A stretch of 64,000 nt of DNA from Afifellaceae bacterium (GCA_028284625.1 JANQRH010000009.1:62001-126000), one strand, 5' to 3'. Counted from the first letter of the stretch, positions 30,691 through 40,392 are shown. Notes: generated from the sequence alone by a model not told the origin. Made by a program: numbers and translations.

Positions 30691-32310
30691 CTACCGATGC
30701 GCTTCTGCAGATCGGTCGACCAGGCCCTGATTGAAGACGCGGAGCGCGGCGAGTTGGGTGGCACTGCCGATTGCGACATTGGTGTCGGTCGGCTCCACCA
30801 CCGGCAGCTGGTCGGCGCCGCTTTCGTCGAAGCGGCGGAGCGCGATCTCCAGCGTGTCATCCGTCCGCAGAACCACCGCACCCGGTTCAACGGTCTCTTC
30901 GGCTTCGGCGCGGTCGAAGAAGTGCGCCACGCGGATGGTGCGCAGAAGCGTGCGGTGGGGACCGCCGGTAAGGCCGAGGCCGCGGCGCTCCAATTGCCAG
31001 GCAAAGAACGAGCGGCCGGTAAACGCGACGTTCAGGCCCGCGGCGATGGAGACGGTGAAGAGCAGCGCCATCGTCAGCGCGTAGCCGCCGGTCAGCTCAA
31101 ACACGATGATGGTTGTGGAGATCGGCGCGCCGAGCACCGCCCCGGCAACCGCACCCATGCCGAGGATCGCGTAGAGCCCGACGCTGGAGGACAGGTCGGG
31201 AAATAATCCCGTGGCGACGATCCCAAAGGCGCCGCCGGTCAGTGCGCCGAGATAAAGCGTGGGCGAAAAGACGCCGCCGCCGAAGCGCGAGGCAAGCGTG
31301 ATCGCCGTGGCGACGATCTTGGCGGCGATGAGGGCGACGAGAAGCGCAAGGGGAAGCGCGCCTTTCAGTGCCAGGTCGGTGGTCTCATAGCCGACGCCGA
31401 GAATATCGGGGAAGGCGAGGGCGATGGCGCCAACCGCGAGCCCACCGATCACGGGCCTCAGCCAAAGCGGTAGCGTGACGCGGCGCGCCAGGTCATCTCC
31501 GGCGATCAGCGCGAACTGGAAAAGCACGGCGATGGCCGCGCAGATCACGCCCAGCAGCGCAAAGGCCGGCACCTCCCAATACGAGACGATGTGATAGTCC
31601 GGAATCACGAAGGCGGCGGCCTCGCCGAACCACAGACGCGAGAGGATACCGCCGGCGACCGCCGCGATGACCACCGGCACGAAAGCCGACAAGGCGTAAT
31701 GGCCGAGGATCACTTCATGGGCGAAAAGCACGCCGGCCACCGGCGCGTTGAACGAGGCGGAGACAGCGCTCGCCACACCGCAGGCGAGAAGCGTGCGCTC
31801 CGGCGCGCCGGCAAGCCGCAGCAGCCGCGCGGCGGCGACGGCAATGGTGCCGCCGAGATGCACCACCGGGCCTTCACGGCCCGCACTGGCGCCGCTTCCG
31901 AGCGATATCGCCGATACGACAGCGCTCCATAAGCCTTCCTTGGCGTCGATGCGCTGGGGGCCGAGTTCGCGTGCCTCGATGACATCGGCGATGGCAAACG
32001 GCCGGCCGCCGCGGATGAAGAAAGTCAGGATCAGCCCGACAATGAGGCCGCCGACCGCAGGAGCCAGCAAGACGAAGGGCCAGGGCGCGTCGCGGGCGAG
32101 GCTCGCCACGCGCTCCGACGTGCTGCCGAGCCAGGGGAGCTGCGCCAGGCCGATCCCCAGGCGGAACAAGATGGCGCCGACGCCGACCGCGATTCCCGTG
32201 AGCAGCGCTGCCAGCCACAGAAGCGGCTGACGCGACGCGAGAAACGCCGCCAGATTGGGGGCAATCACGCCTCTGATTGCAGCGAAGGGGCGTTGAATCG
32301 GGTCAAGCAT
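30691..32310 (-). CDS. CLC-family chloride channel or transporter with CBS-like tail
   Basis: 539-residue membrane protein with the CLC signatures GSGASAGREGP (gating Glu at 146), FNAPVAGVLFAHEV and FGGGVFSPTLYLG. The internal proton glutamate of the exchanger CLC-ec1 (Glu203) aligns with Val200 here, as in CLC channels, and the central Tyr appears to be Phe (GRSFFAWQL). The last 70 residues look like a CBS motif (ADQLPVVEPTDTNVAIG). I chose ATG at 32310; an upstream TTG at 32358 is possible. Chloride homeostasis or acid resistance is likely; channel versus exchanger is inferred. Confidence 0.88.
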   Translation of the reverse strand: MLDPIQRPFAAIRGVIAPNLAAFLASRQPLLWLAALLTGIAVGVGAILFRLGIGLAQLPWLGSTSERVASLARDAPWPFVLLAPAVGGLIVGLILTFFIRGGRPFAIADVIEARELGPQRIDAKEGLWSAVVSAISLGSGASAGREGPVVHLGGTIAVAAARLLRLAGAPERTLLACGVASAVSASFNAPVAGVLFAHEVILGHYALSAFVPVVIAAVAGGILSRLWFGEAAAFVIPDYHIVSYWEVPAFALLGVICAAIAVLFQFALIAGDDLARRVTLPLWLRPVIGGLAVGAIALAFPDILGVGYETTDLALKGALPLALLVALIAAKIVATAITLASRFGGGVFSPTLYLGALTGGAFGIVATGLFPDLSSSVGLYAILGMGAVAGAVLGAPISTTIIVFELTGGYALTMALLFTVSIAAGLNVAFTGRSFFAWQLERRGLGLTGGPHRTLLRTIRVAHFFDRAEAEETVEPGAVVLRTDDTLEIALRRFDESGADQLPVVEPTDTNVAIGSATQLAALRVFNQGLVDRSAEAHR

Positions 32311-32482
32311 CGGCACAAATCCAGCGTGACCATCCGGCGACGTAATCCAAGCCCGCAAGCGACCGGTCGCAAAGCCATGAAGGAGCGGGTTGAAACGAAT
32401 ATGATGATTCGGGGCTGGCGCTTAGCATTGGTTTGACTGCATCTTATTGGTTTTAAAGTCGAAGGCAGAAACGAGCCGACCC

Positions 32483-33886
32483 ATGGCCTTGAGCGAAGTG
32501 GACATGCGTAACGAGGACGGCGTCGCGCTTGCGGTCTCTGTCCTCAAGCAGCGGTTCGGCGAGCGGCTGAGCCAGTCGGCGTCCCTTCGCGAACAGCACG
32601 GCCATACAATGACGTGGCTCTCCAATCAGCCGCCCGATGCGGTGGTCTTTGCCGAGACCACCGAGGAGGTGAGCGAGATCGTCCGCGTCTGTGCGGAACA
32701 CCGCGCGCCGATTATCGCATTTGGCACCGGCACCTCGCTTGAAGGCCACCTCAATGCACCTTACGGTGGCATATCGGTGGACCTGTCACGCATGAACCGG
32801 ATCGTCGCGGTTAACGCGGAGGACCTTGACTGCGTTGTGGAACCGGGAGTCACGCGCAAGCAATTGAACGCCTATCTGCACGATCAGGGCTTGTTCTTTC
32901 CGATCGATCCGGGTGCGGATGCGAGCCTTGGCGGCATGGCGGCGACGCGCGCCTCTGGCACGAACGCGGTGCGCTACGGCACCATGAAGGACAATGTGCT
33001 CAACGTGACGGCCATCATGCCGGACGGCGCGATCGTCAAGACGGCGAAGCGGGCAAAGAAGACGGCGGCCGGCTACGATCTGACGCGGCTTCTGATCGGC
33101 TCGGAGGGCACGCTCGGCATCATCACGGAACTGACGCTGCGGCTTCAGGGCATTCCGCAGGCGATGTCGGCGGCCGTATGCAGTTTTCCCGACATTGAGT
33201 CGGCCTGCCGCGCGGTCATCGCGACCATCCAATACGGCATCCCAGTTGCGCGGATTGAGCTTGCCGACGAACTGCAGATCCGGGCCTGCAACGCGCATTC
33301 CGGGCTCAATCTCGCCGAATCGCCGGCGCTCTTCCTGGAATTTCACGGAACGCCGGCGAGCGTGGAGGAGCAGGCGAAAGAATTCGGCGGTATTGCCGAA
33401 GAGCTTGGCGGCGGCGATTTCGTTTGGGAGACGCACGAAGAGGATCGCCAAAAGCTCTGGCAAGCGCGCCATGACGCCTATTTCGCCGTTCGCGGTTTGC
33501 GGCCTGGCGCAGACGTGCTGGCCACGGATGCCTGCGTGCCGATCTCGCGGCTTGCCGATTGTGTCATGGAGACCAAGGCCGACCTCGATCGGCTCGGCCT
33601 TCTGGCGCCGATCGTCGGGCACGCCGGCGACGGCAACTTCCATCTGAGTGTCCTGGTGGACACCGCCGACGCCAAGGAGGTCGCGGCGGTGGAGGAGTTG
33701 ATCGGCCGGCTCGCGGAGCGCGCGATTGCGATGGACGGCACGTGCACGGGTGAGCACGGGATCGGCCAGGGCAAGATCGATTATCTGGAAGCGGAGCTCG
33801 GATCGGCGCTCGATGTGATGCGTACGATCAAGGCGGCGATTGATCCGCTGAACATCATGAATCCTGGTAAGATTGTGAGGCTGTGA
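32483..33886 (+). CDS. FAD-binding D-2-hydroxyacid (D-lactate/glycolate-type) dehydrogenase
   Basis: Flavoprotein of the VAO/PCMH family. The FAD-binding part shows PDAVVFAETTEEVSEIV, FGTGTSLEGH and PGADASLGGMAATRASGTNAVRYG. The C-terminal cap shows HAGDGNFHLSVLVD and GTCTGEHGIGQGK, with metal-binding His. It is most like D-lactate dehydrogenase (cytochrome) or glycolate oxidase subunit D. ATG at 32483 gives 467 aa; an upstream TTG at 32447 is the alternative. It lies 36 bases before the AsmA gene and may share a transcript. Confidence 0.88.
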   Translation: MALSEVDMRNEDGVALAVSVLKQRFGERLSQSASLREQHGHTMTWLSNQPPDAVVFAETTEEVSEIVRVCAEHRAPIIAFGTGTSLEGHLNAPYGGISVDLSRMNRIVAVNAEDLDCVVEPGVTRKQLNAYLHDQGLFFPIDPGADASLGGMAATRASGTNAVRYGTMKDNVLNVTAIMPDGAIVKTAKRAKKTAAGYDLTRLLIGSEGTLGIITELTLRLQGIPQAMSAAVCSFPDIESACRAVIATIQYGIPVARIELADELQIRACNAHSGLNLAESPALFLEFHGTPASVEEQAKEFGGIAEELGGGDFVWETHEEDRQKLWQARHDAYFAVRGLRPGADVLATDACVPISRLADCVMETKADLDRLGLLAPIVGHAGDGNFHLSVLVDTADAKEVAAVEELIGRLAERAIAMDGTCTGEHGIGQGKIDYLEAELGSALDVMRTIKAAIDPLNIMNPGKIVRL

Positions 33887-33921
33887 CCGCGCCGCTGGTC
33901 GTCTGAGAGGGAGGCTGCGAG

Positions 33922-36900
33922 CTGAACAAGCTCTTCATCGCGCTGGGCAGTCTGATCATTGTGGTGCTCTTCACCGCGCTGATCGGTCCGCACTTCGTCG
34001 ATTGGACCTCGTATCGGGAGACCTTCGAGCGTGAGGCCTCCGCCTATGTCGGTCGCCCGGTGACGGTGGCCGGCAAAGCCAGCGTGCGCCTTTTGCCGAC
34101 GCCGATCCTAAGCTTCACCGACATTGTCATCGGGGACTCAGAGAACCCGGATGTGGAGATGGAACGCTTCCGGGCCGAAGTGGAGCTCGCGCCGCTCCTT
34201 AAGGGTGAAGTGCGGGTCATTCAGATGGCCATGGAGCGCCCGCGGTTTCGTGTCGACATCAGCGGGCTTGCCCAGAACCGCGGCGTGTTCGCCGACGACT
34301 GGCGTCTCGACCCGGACCGCATTTCACTTGAGCGGCTGCAGATCGTTGAAGGCAGCGCGATCATATCCGACAGCGTCAACGAACGCGCTTGGAGAGCTCA
34401 GTCCATCGATGCGGTCCTGGAGGCGAGCACGCTGCTCGGGCCGGGCCGTGTCGAGGCGGAGCTGGTTCTTGAAGACGAGCCGCTGACGGTGAGCGTCGGC
34501 TTCGGCCGGTTCACCAATCTCAATACCATTGCGACCAATCTTCGGGTCACGTCGCCCAACATTCCCGTCACGCTGTCGGCCGACGGCACGCTGCATCTCA
34601 GCGCCGACACGCCGCCAAGCTACGAGGGGACGACCACGATTGAGGGCATCCAGCCGGAGGACGCCGAAGCGCCGCGCTCCCGCTGGGCGGATTTCCGCGC
34701 GTCGGGCGCGTTCGCGCTGGAGCCCGCCGACCTGACGATTGAGGAGATGCAAATCTCCTATGGTGCGACCGAGCGCCCGCTGATCATCGAAGCGTCCGGC
34801 CAAGTCGGCTTCGGCGAAAGGCCGCGTTTTGATCTCGTGCTCGGCGCGCGGCAGATCGATCTGGATCGCACATTGGCCGGCGGGGAGGGGAATCCGTTCG
34901 CCATTGAAACGGCGGTTGGATCGCTGGTGGGATTGCTACCGCGGGCGGCGCCGCCGCCGCTGCCGGGCTCGCTGCGGCTTGAAGCGCAAGGCGTCGTTGT
35001 CGGTGGCAGCGTGGTGCAGGCCGTCGGGATCGACCTCGTGACGGCTGGCAATTCGTGGGTGGTGGAGGACTTCGCCGCGATGCTGCCCGGGGAGACACGC
35101 GTCGACCTTTCCGGCACGCTCGGCCTTTCCGCCGATACGACGTTTCGCGGGCAGGCGCGCATGGCGTCGCGACGGCCGGCGGCCTTTGCGTCGTGGTGGC
35201 GCGGGCAGGCCGGCTCCGCAGGTCAGATCGGATCCTTCGCCGTGGAGGCCAACCTCGACCTGGCGCCGGACAATCAGCAGCTTTCCAATCTCGTCGTCAC
35301 CACGTCGGGGGGCGCGCTGGAAGGCTCTGTCGGCGTCCGCAGCTTTGAGCAGCTCGGCGAGCGCATCGTCGATGTCAATCTGCGCGCCGAAGAGGCCGAT
35401 CTCGTTGAGACGCGTGCCTTGGCGGAGCTCCTGATCGGCAAGACGGTGCAGACCGGATGGGCGGAACGCACGACGTTGTCGTTCAGCGGCGACGCGGAGG
35501 TGCTCCGCGCCGGCGGCTTTGAAGCGCAGTCGGTGGTGATTGAAGGCGGGCTGGAGGGCGGCCAGCTCAACTTTCGCAAGCTGTCCGTCGCGGACCTAGC
35601 CGGCGCCAGCATCGACGCGCATGGCAGCATACAGGATCCGTTCGGTACGCCGTTCGGCCGTCTCGATGCTTCTGTCGCGGCTGAAGATATCGGCGGCGCA
35701 GCGAAGTTTCTTCTGAGCGTGCTGCCGGAAAGCGACGCGGTGCGGCGGTTTGAATCGGTCGCGCCACTTCTATCGCCGGTCGCGGCGGAGATATCGGCGG
35801 AGGCCGGGGCAGAGGGTGAGCGTGTGTCGCTTGCGCTGAGCGGCAGCTTCGCCGACACGCGCCTCTCGCTGCAGGCCGACGGGGCAGGGTCGCTCGCCAG
35901 GCCGGAGACCTTCGTCGGCGCGCTGACATTGGATGCGTCGGGTCCGGACAGCGCGACAATCTTGCGGCAGATCGGCTTCGACCTGTTGCCGCTTAAAGCC
36001 GCGCCGCTTCAGATCAATGCAAATTTCGACGGGGCGTTGGCTTCGTCAGGCCGGCTGACGGTCAACGGCTCGGCGGTGGGGATCGACCTGACCTATGACG
36101 CAGAGACCATGCACGGCGATGCCGGGCTCACATTGTCGGGCGACTTCACGGCGGAAAGCGGCGACCTCGATTCCGTGCTTCTCCTTGCCGGCATCGCAAC
36201 GCCAGGACTTGAGGGCCATACCGGCTCAGTGGCCGGGCAGCTCGATTATTCGGGCGAAACTCTCCGCCTTGTCCTGGACGAGGGAACCCTGAACGACCGC
36301 CCGATCGCCGGCTCGTTGGCTGTGGACTATGCGGAGGGTCTTCGCTTCTCCGGCGCGCTTGAAGTCGCTGATGCGTCGCTTCCGGGCCTGGCGGGTCTGG
36401 CGGTCGGCTTCGCGCCCGACCTTCAGGGCGATTGGAGCGACGAGCCCTTGACGCGCGTGCTGCCTGAGACGTTGGCGGTGGACGTGTCATTAAAGACGGA
36501 GCGGCTCGATCTTGGCGCGCCGATCGAGGCGAGTGATGCCACGCTTGATGTGCTCTTGTCGGAGGACAGGCTTGAGCTCGACGTCAAGGAAGCCGCGTTT
36601 GCCGGCGGTGCCCTCAGGGGCCTGGTGGCTGCCGATTTGGGCGAGGGCCAGTCGAATGTGTCGGTGCGCGGCGAGTTTGCCGGTGTCGCGCTGCAATCGC
36701 TCGTTTGGGAACGGATCGGGCTTCCCGTCGCCTCCGGCACACTGGACGTATCGTTTGAGGCGGTTGGCCGTGGCCGAAGCCCGGCCGGCATTGTGGCGAC
36801 CTTGTCGGGGAGCGGCACCTTCACGATCGATGGAGGGCGGCTCAATGCGCTGAACGCAGAAGCGCTGACGGCAGTGATGGAGGCGGCCGACGGTGAGGCG

Positions 36901-37701
36901 GAGCCGGACGAGAACGCCGCGCGCGAGACCTTCGCCAGCTTGTTTGGCTCCGGCGCGCTGTCGTTCGGCCAGGCGACCGGCTCCTTTTCGATCGCCGACG
37001 GCGCAATCAATGTTCCGCCTGTGTCGGTCACGGCCGGCGCGACCAAGGTCTTGGCGGATGCGACACTCGACCTGAACAGCTTCGTCATCGACAGCGACTG
37101 GACCGTGCGCGTCGAGGAAGGCGGCGAGGAAGAGGCGGAGCCTTATGTGCCGCTCTCCTTTGAAGGTTCGATCTCGCGACCGACGCGCTCAGTCGATCTG
37201 GTTCCGTTGCTCAATTTGATGCGCAGCCGCTTCCAGGAGAACAAGCTGCGAGAGCTGGAAGAGCTGCAGCGTCGGCGCGATGAGGCGGAGCGCCGTGCGG
37301 CGGAAGAAGAAGCACGCCGTGAGGCGGAAGAAGAAGCGCGTCGCGCTGCCGAAGAGGAGGCGCGCCTGGCGGAGGAAGCAGAGGCGGAGCGGCAGGCCGC
37401 GCTGCAGGCCTCGCAGGCCATCGCTCCCGATGCCGCTGCGGCGAATGAGGCCGAACCGAATGCGGCATCGTCAGCCGCGCCCGCTGCTCCCGGTGAGCCA
37501 GCGCAACCGTTGGAATTGGTGCCCGCCGCCCCCGCCAAGGTACAGCCGGAGCCGGCGCCACAGCCGACGCGCCGACGTGCCCCGCGTCAGCGCACGCAGC
37601 AGGTTGCTCCTGCGCCCGCACCCGCGCCACCACAGCCGGTTCCTGAGCCGGAACCGCAATACCGAATGCTGCCCAACGGCGTGTGGGTGAAGGTTCGCTG
37701 A
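33922..37701 (+). CDS. Giant AsmA-family protein, probably initiated at CTG
   Basis: 1259 residues. An N-terminal membrane segment (NKLFIALGSLIIVVLFTALIGP) is followed by the AsmA start FVDWTSYRETFEREASAYVGRPVTVAGKASVRLLPTP. A long repetitive beta region (AsmA/TamB-like, probably a lipid-transfer groove in the periplasm) follows. Near the C-terminus is a Glu/Arg/Ala coiled coil (about 1080-1150), then a Pro/Ala/Gln tail. GAGGGAGG lies 7 bases before the CTG at 33922, and only from there is the whole membrane helix included; GTG at 33961 would cut it in half. AsmA-like proteins move phospholipid to the outer membrane. Confidence 0.82.
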   Translation: MNKLFIALGSLIIVVLFTALIGPHFVDWTSYRETFEREASAYVGRPVTVAGKASVRLLPTPILSFTDIVIGDSENPDVEMERFRAEVELAPLLKGEVRVIQMAMERPRFRVDISGLAQNRGVFADDWRLDPDRISLERLQIVEGSAIISDSVNERAWRAQSIDAVLEASTLLGPGRVEAELVLEDEPLTVSVGFGRFTNLNTIATNLRVTSPNIPVTLSADGTLHLSADTPPSYEGTTTIEGIQPEDAEAPRSRWADFRASGAFALEPADLTIEEMQISYGATERPLIIEASGQVGFGERPRFDLVLGARQIDLDRTLAGGEGNPFAIETAVGSLVGLLPRAAPPPLPGSLRLEAQGVVVGGSVVQAVGIDLVTAGNSWVVEDFAAMLPGETRVDLSGTLGLSADTTFRGQARMASRRPAAFASWWRGQAGSAGQIGSFAVEANLDLAPDNQQLSNLVVTTSGGALEGSVGVRSFEQLGERIVDVNLRAEEADLVETRALAELLIGKTVQTGWAERTTLSFSGDAEVLRAGGFEAQSVVIEGGLEGGQLNFRKLSVADLAGASIDAHGSIQDPFGTPFGRLDASVAAEDIGGAAKFLLSVLPESDAVRRFESVAPLLSPVAAEISAEAGAEGERVSLALSGSFADTRLSLQADGAGSLARPETFVGALTLDASGPDSATILRQIGFDLLPLKAAPLQINANFDGALASSGRLTVNGSAVGIDLTYDAETMHGDAGLTLSGDFTAESGDLDSVLLLAGIATPGLEGHTGSVAGQLDYSGETLRLVLDEGTLNDRPIAGSLAVDYAEGLRFSGALEVADASLPGLAGLAVGFAPDLQGDWSDEPLTRVLPETLAVDVSLKTERLDLGAPIEASDATLDVLLSEDRLELDVKEAAFAGGALRGLVAADLGEGQSNVSVRGEFAGVALQSLVWERIGLPVASGTLDVSFEAVGRGRSPAGIVATLSGSGTFTIDGGRLNALNAEALTAVMEAADGEAEPDENAARETFASLFGSGALSFGQATGSFSIADGAINVPPVSVTAGATKVLADATLDLNSFVIDSDWTVRVEEGGEEEAEPYVPLSFEGSISRPTRSVDLVPLLNLMRSRFQENKLRELEELQRRRDEAERRAAEEEARREAEEEARRAAEEEARLAEEAEAERQAALQASQAIAPDAAAANEAEPNAASSAAPAAPGEPAQPLELVPAAPAKVQPEPAPQPTRRRAPRQRTQQVAPAPAPAPPQPVPEPEPQYRMLPNGVWVKVR

Positions 37702-37705
37702 CGAC

Positions 37706-37948
37706 CTACGGCCGCTGGCCAGCGGATTGAGGCGCCTCGCCGATCTTTGACTTCAGATCGGCGAGCACGGCGAGCCTCAGCGCGGAGGAGAGATTGTGGG
37801 CGCCGCGGGCGGCGTCGACGCGCTCAATCAACGTGCTGAGCGAGACATCCAACTCAGCGGCCATGCGCTTCAGCTCGTCCCAATATTGATCCTCCAGCGA
37901 AACGCTGGTGGCATGCGCCTGAAGCGTGACGGAGCGCTTCCTGATCAT
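37706..37948 (-). CDS. Ribbon-helix-helix domain protein
   Basis: 80 residues matching the small RHH_4-type family: RKRSVTLQAHATSVSLEDQYWDELKRMAAELDVSLSTLIERVD, with the beta strand and helix 1 for DNA binding, then a second conserved stretch NLSSALRLAVLADL. It lies between fumC and the end of the AsmA gene, the position in which it is commonly found next to fumC and sspB in Hyphomicrobiales. Its targets are unknown. Confidence 0.85.
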   Translation of the reverse strand: MIRKRSVTLQAHATSVSLEDQYWDELKRMAAELDVSLSTLIERVDAARGAHNLSSALRLAVLADLKSKIGEAPQSAGQRP

Positions 37949-37959
37949 GGCTGTTGCGC

Positions 37960-39351
37960 TCAGCCTGGTCCGATCATCTTCTCCGGCCGCACGATCGCGT
38001 CGAACTCCGCCTCGGTGACGTAGCCGAGCGCGACGGCCTCCTCACGGAGCGTCGTGCCGTTCTTGTGGGCGGTCTTGGCGATCTCGGCGGCCTTGTCGTA
38101 GCCGATCTTGGGGGCAAGCGCGGTCACCAGCATCAGCGAGCGCTGCATCAGATTGGCGATGTGCTCCTCGTTGGCGCGGATGCCGACGACGCAGCGGTCG
38201 GTGAAGCTCTCCGCGGCATCGGAGAGCAGGCGGACCGATTGCAGGAAGTTGTAGGCCATGACCGGGTTGAACACGTTCAGCTCGAAGTGGCCCTGGCTGC
38301 CGGCAAACGTGATGGCGGCGTGATTGCCGAACACATGCACGCAGACCTGCGTCAGCGCCTCGCACTGCGTCGGGTTGACCTTGCCGGGCATGATGGACGA
38401 GCCCGGCTCGTTCTCCGGCAGCGACAGTTCACCGAGCCCGGACCTGGGGCCGGAGCCCAGGAAGCGGATGTCGTTGGCGATCTTGAAGAGGCTTGCGGCG
38501 ACCGTATTCAGCGCGCCGTGTGAGAAGACCATCGCATCGTGGGCGGCCAACGCCTCGAATTTGTTGGGCGCGGAGGTGAACGGCATCTTTGTGAGCGCGG
38601 CGATGCGATCGGCGACGCGTTCCGCAAAGCCGACCGGCGCATTCAGCCCGGTGCCGACGGCTGTGCCGCCCTGCGCAAGCTGCATCAGTCCGGGCAGGGT
38701 GTCGCGCACGCGAGCAATGCCGTTATCCACCTGCTGGACGTAGCCGGAGAATTCCTGGCCAAGCGTGAGGGGCGTGGCGTCCTGTGTATGCGTGCGGCCG
38801 ATCTTGATGATGTCGCGGAAGCCCTGCGCCTTGTCGTTCAGGGCGTTGCGAAGCTTCTGAAGCGCCGGCAGGAGACGATGGTCGATTTCCTCCGCGCAGG
38901 CTATGTGCATGGCCGTCGGATAGGTGTCGTTTGACGACTGGCTCATGTTGACGTGGTCGTTCGGATGAACCGGGCTCTTTGAGCCCAACTCGCCGCCGAG
39001 GATCTCGATCGCCCGGTTGGCGACAACCTCGTTGGCGTTCATGTTGGACTGCGTGCCAGAGCCAGTTTGCCAGACGACCAACGGGAAATGGTCGTCAAGC
39101 TTGCCTTCGGCCACCTCCTGCGCGGCCTGCACGATCGCGCCGCCGATCTTCTGATCGAGCTTGCCGAGGTCCATGTTCACCTCGGCGGCGGCGCGCTTGA
39201 TGATGCCTAGCGCGCGGATGATCGGTGCGGGCTGGCGCTCCCAGCCGATGGGGAAATTGCCGAGCGAGCGCTCGGACTGCGCGCCCCAATATCGGTCCGC
39301 CGGCACATCCAGCGGGCCGAACGTATCGGTTTCGGTACGCGTCTTGCTCAT
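37960..39351 (-). CDS. fumC: Fumarate hydratase class II
   Basis: Iron-independent fumarase of the TCA cycle. The superfamily signature [21 protein letters not shown] is near residue 320. The N-terminus shows [21 protein letters not shown], and substrate-binding segments [14 protein letters not shown] and [20 protein letters not shown] are present. At 463 aa it is standard. It is encoded between the RHH protein and sspB on the same strand, with 11- and 21-base gaps, so these probably form one transcript. Confidence 0.97.
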   Translation of the reverse strand: MSKTRTETDTFGPLDVPADRYWGAQSERSLGNFPIGWERQPAPIIRALGIIKRAAAEVNMDLGKLDQKIGGAIVQAAQEVAEGKLDDHFPLVVWQTGSGTQSNMNANEVVANRAIEILGGELGSKSPVHPNDHVNMSQSSNDTYPTAMHIACAEEIDHRLLPALQKLRNALNDKAQGFRDIIKIGRTHTQDATPLTLGQEFSGYVQQVDNGIARVRDTLPGLMQLAQGGTAVGTGLNAPVGFAERVADRIAALTKMPFTSAPNKFEALAAHDAMVFSHGALNTVAASLFKIANDIRFLGSGPRSGLGELSLPENEPGSSIMPGKVNPTQCEALTQVCVHVFGNHAAITFAGSQGHFELNVFNPVMAYNFLQSVRLLSDAAESFTDRCVVGIRANEEHIANLMQRSLMLVTALAPKIGYDKAAEIAKTAHKNGTTLREEAVALGYVTEAEFDAIVRPEKMIGPG

Positions 39352-39372
39352 GTCGATCCTGTAGCCGTGTGG

Positions 39373-39894
39373 CTAGCCGTTCTTCTTGCGGAAGGCATCG
39401 AGGGACACGACGTCGGCCTTGGCGTCGCCTTCGCCTTCGGCGGTGGGCTGCTCGTCCTCGACGGTCTCGCCCTCGGCCGGCGGCGCCTGGGCGGCGTCGG
39501 TGGTGTCTTCCACCACCTCGGCGGCATCTGCTTCTTCATGCTGCACGTCGAACTTCACCTGAAAGCTGACATGCGGGTCGACGAAGCTCTTCACCGCACG
39601 GAAGGGAACGACGAGCCGCTCCGGCACGCCCTTGAAGGAGAGCCCGACCTCAAAAGTGGAGTCGGAGACGGTCAGGTCCCAGAACTGGTGCTGCAGGACC
39701 ACGGTCATCTCGTTGGGATATTCCGCCTTCAGCCGCGAGGAAATCCGCACGCCGGGCGCGCGGGTATCGAACGTGACGTAGAAATGGTGGTCGCCGGGGA
39801 GGCCGGCCTGCGCCACCTCGCCCAGCACTTTCTTCACCAGGCCGAGAAGGGCTTCCTGGTAAAGCACGTCGTAGCGGATCAGATCGTCAACCAT
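39373..39894 (-). CDS. sspB: ClpXP adaptor SspB (alpha type)
   Basis: Recognises ssrA-tagged proteins and delivers them to ClpXP. The conserved folded part is residues 1-120 (IRYDVLYQEALLGLVKKVLGEVA...HHFYVTFDTRAPGVRIS...FKGVPERLVVPFRAVKSF). An acidic linker follows, and the C-terminal VVSLDAFRKKNG is the ClpX-binding peptide. The ssrA gene itself lies just upstream on the same strand (40064-40386), so adaptor and tag RNA are neighbours. A RIME-like repeat occupies the region upstream of the start. Confidence 0.93.
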   Translation of the reverse strand: MVDDLIRYDVLYQEALLGLVKKVLGEVAQAGLPGDHHFYVTFDTRAPGVRISSRLKAEYPNEMTVVLQHQFWDLTVSDSTFEVGLSFKGVPERLVVPFRAVKSFVDPHVSFQVKFDVQHEEADAAEVVEDTTDAAQAPPAEGETVEDEQPTAEGEGDAKADVVSLDAFRKKNG

Positions 39895-39909
39895 TGCGCC
39901 ACGAAACTA

Positions 39910-40026
39910 GAGCATGATCCAGAAAAGTGGAAACCGGTTTTCGGATAAGATCATGCTCCACCAGAGAGATAGAGCCCTCCGTTCCGATTCAATCAGAATC
40001 GGTAGGGCCGGCTGGACAGGGCTCTA
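39910..40026. repeat. RIME-like composite repeat upstream of sspB
   Basis: Two palindromic units lie side by side. The first (39910-39958) has a 10-base inverted repeat GAGCATGATC / GATCATGCTC around a purine-rich core AAAAGTGGAAACCGGTTTTCGGATAA. The second (39970-40026) has TAGAGCCCT / AGGGCTCTA enclosing CCGATTC-AATCA-GAATCGG. Both closely resemble the RIME-type mosaic elements known from rhizobial chromosomes. The first unit lies 16 bases upstream of the sspB start, so it may affect its mRNA. Confidence 0.8.
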
Positions 40027-40063
40027 GAGGCGCGCCGGAGCGCTTGCAACACGAAGGAAGAGT

Positions 40064-40386
40064 GGAGGCTTCTGTTGCCAGGTGCCTCCGAACCCCGCCT
40101 GAGGGGGCTAACCCCCAGGGCTTGAATTGAAGCAGTCAGACTGCATTACGCAGCGAGACGAGCCTCAGCATAGTTGTCGTTGGCAACTATTTTGACGGCC
40201 CGATAACGGTGGTACCATGCCGGGCAAAAGCCGGAGCCTTTACACCCTCGTCGATCCTATTTCGCCCCCATCATCAGCCGCGGGTCTTGCCGTTGCGCGG
40301 TTCATGGTGGAGGCGCCGGGTACCGCCCCCGGGTCCGATAGGTTTATTGCGCTCAGCGTTTATCGCCATAGCCGGGTCGCCCCGGC
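40064..40386 (-). ncRNA. ssrA: Transfer-messenger RNA, circularly permuted two-piece form
   Basis: Rescues stalled ribosomes. On the reverse strand the acceptor piece comes first (40386 to 40305), ending in a T-arm (CCGGG, GGCGGTA loop, CCCGG) and CGCCTCC-ACCA. An intervening segment of about 35 bases (40304-40270) follows, then the coding piece begins GGGGGCGAAATAGGATCGACG. GGGGGCG and CGCCTCC pair over 7 positions with one G-U, rebuilding the tRNA-like acceptor stem. The tag frame (40184-40146), after ATAGTT, encodes ANDNYAEARLAA and a TAA stop. Hairpins at 40098-40119 and 40064-40089 lie near the 3' end and may end transcription. The gene order (acceptor before coding piece) is the alphaproteobacterial permutation. 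Ends are approximate. Confidence 0.92.
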
Positions 40387-40392
40387 GCCCAA

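Noticed and set aside
37706-37948. RHH protein as the antitoxin of a toxin-antitoxin pair
   Set aside because: No small toxin gene is adjacent; the RHH_4-type gene beside fumC is a conserved arrangement in the order.
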